From assembly GCA_900768245.1 (NCBI GenBank), contig CAAGCE010000268.1, positions 1-6,009 of the forward strand: DNA of 6,009 nucleotides, read 5' to 3'. The notes under the pieces were generated by a model. The model was not told the DNA's origin. It searched no databases and was given only the letters and a program-made list of their open reading frames with translations. The translations under genes were made by a program, and so were the position numbers. The DNA comes from Oscillospiraceae bacterium. Its GTDB lineage: Bacteria > Bacillota > Clostridia > Oscillospirales > Ruminococcaceae. Shown piece by piece: positions 5,907 through 6,009 of the stretch (position 1 is its first letter; each line of letters begins with the position of its first letter).

Positions 5907-6009
5907 TTAACCTATGGATAAAATACGGCGGCTATAATACGCCCACTCTGCATCAAACTCCCTTGAAAGGCGGCAGCCTGTCTGCGGTCGTTTTCTTTGA
6001 TTGGACGTA
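5907..6009. other. G+C-rich tail with no recognised gene; possible repeat or gene edge
   Basis: After the EAL gene the sequence changes to a mixed but more G+C-rich stretch, with GGCGGC twice (5928-5933 and 5969-5974) and small imperfect dyads (GCAG/CTGC around 5973-5984). A minus-strand frame is open from the right edge to a TAA at 5907-5909 (33 residues, including REFDAEWAYYSRRILSIG). That could be the last part of a gene outside the window, but it matches no family I recognise. A dispersed intergenic repeat is an alternative. No terminator for the EAL gene was found here. Confidence 0.3.

Noticed and set aside
5903..5915. Possible terminator after the EAL gene (CCAT and ATGG arms)
   Set aside because: Only a 4-bp stem with no T tract; too weak to call.
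5933..5938. Perfect TATAAT after the EAL gene as a promoter
   Set aside because: No -35 lies at suitable spacing (ACCTAT at 17 bases), and no gene is seen starting downstream within the window.

Overview
The window looks like chromosomal DNA of a low- to mid-G+C Gram-positive anaerobe of class Clostridia, most likely a Ruminococcus-like member of the Oscillospiraceae. This rests on the AGGAGG-type ribosome binding sites, the GAPDH and alanine racemase sequence types, compact intergenic hairpin terminators, and a 7TM/GGDEF/EAL protein together with small DUF378 and SLOG-family genes. The genus is inferred from sequence feel, not from a search.

Layout: (1) 1-489 (+) is the C-terminal half of glyceraldehyde-3-phosphate dehydrogenase, cut by the left edge and ended by a strong terminator. 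(2) 594-623 is a second terminator, serving the minus-strand gene that converges on gap. (3) 638-850 (-) is a 70-residue DUF378 membrane protein. (4) 958-1890 (-) is a membrane-anchored, LCP (LytR-CpsA-Psr)-like protein that has lost most of the catalytic residues of that family; a perfect 10-bp hairpin terminator follows it. (5) 1958-2536 (-) is a SLOG/DUF1273 (YpsA-like) nucleotide-binding protein, probably upstream of the LCP-like gene in one transcript. (6) A 129-bp AT-rich divergent region separates it from (7) alr, alanine racemase, 2666-3862 (+), and (8) a 7TM-degenerate GGDEF-EAL protein, 3884-5893 (+), 21 bp behind alr. (9) 5894-6009 holds no recognisable gene; its composition changes to G+C-rich and it may be the edge of a repeat or of a minus-strand gene.

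Taken together, the centre of the window pairs two divergent two-gene units with a cell-envelope flavour. One supplies D-alanine for peptidoglycan and carries a membrane c-di-GMP phosphodiesterase. The other carries a SLOG protein and an LCP-fold membrane protein that is probably not a working glycopolymer transferase. No mobile element, CRISPR array, tRNA or rRNA was seen. I see no clear new multi-gene system. The most notable items are the catalytically degenerate LCP protein, the alr-EAL pairing, and a 13-bp sequence shared by two of the intergenic regions.
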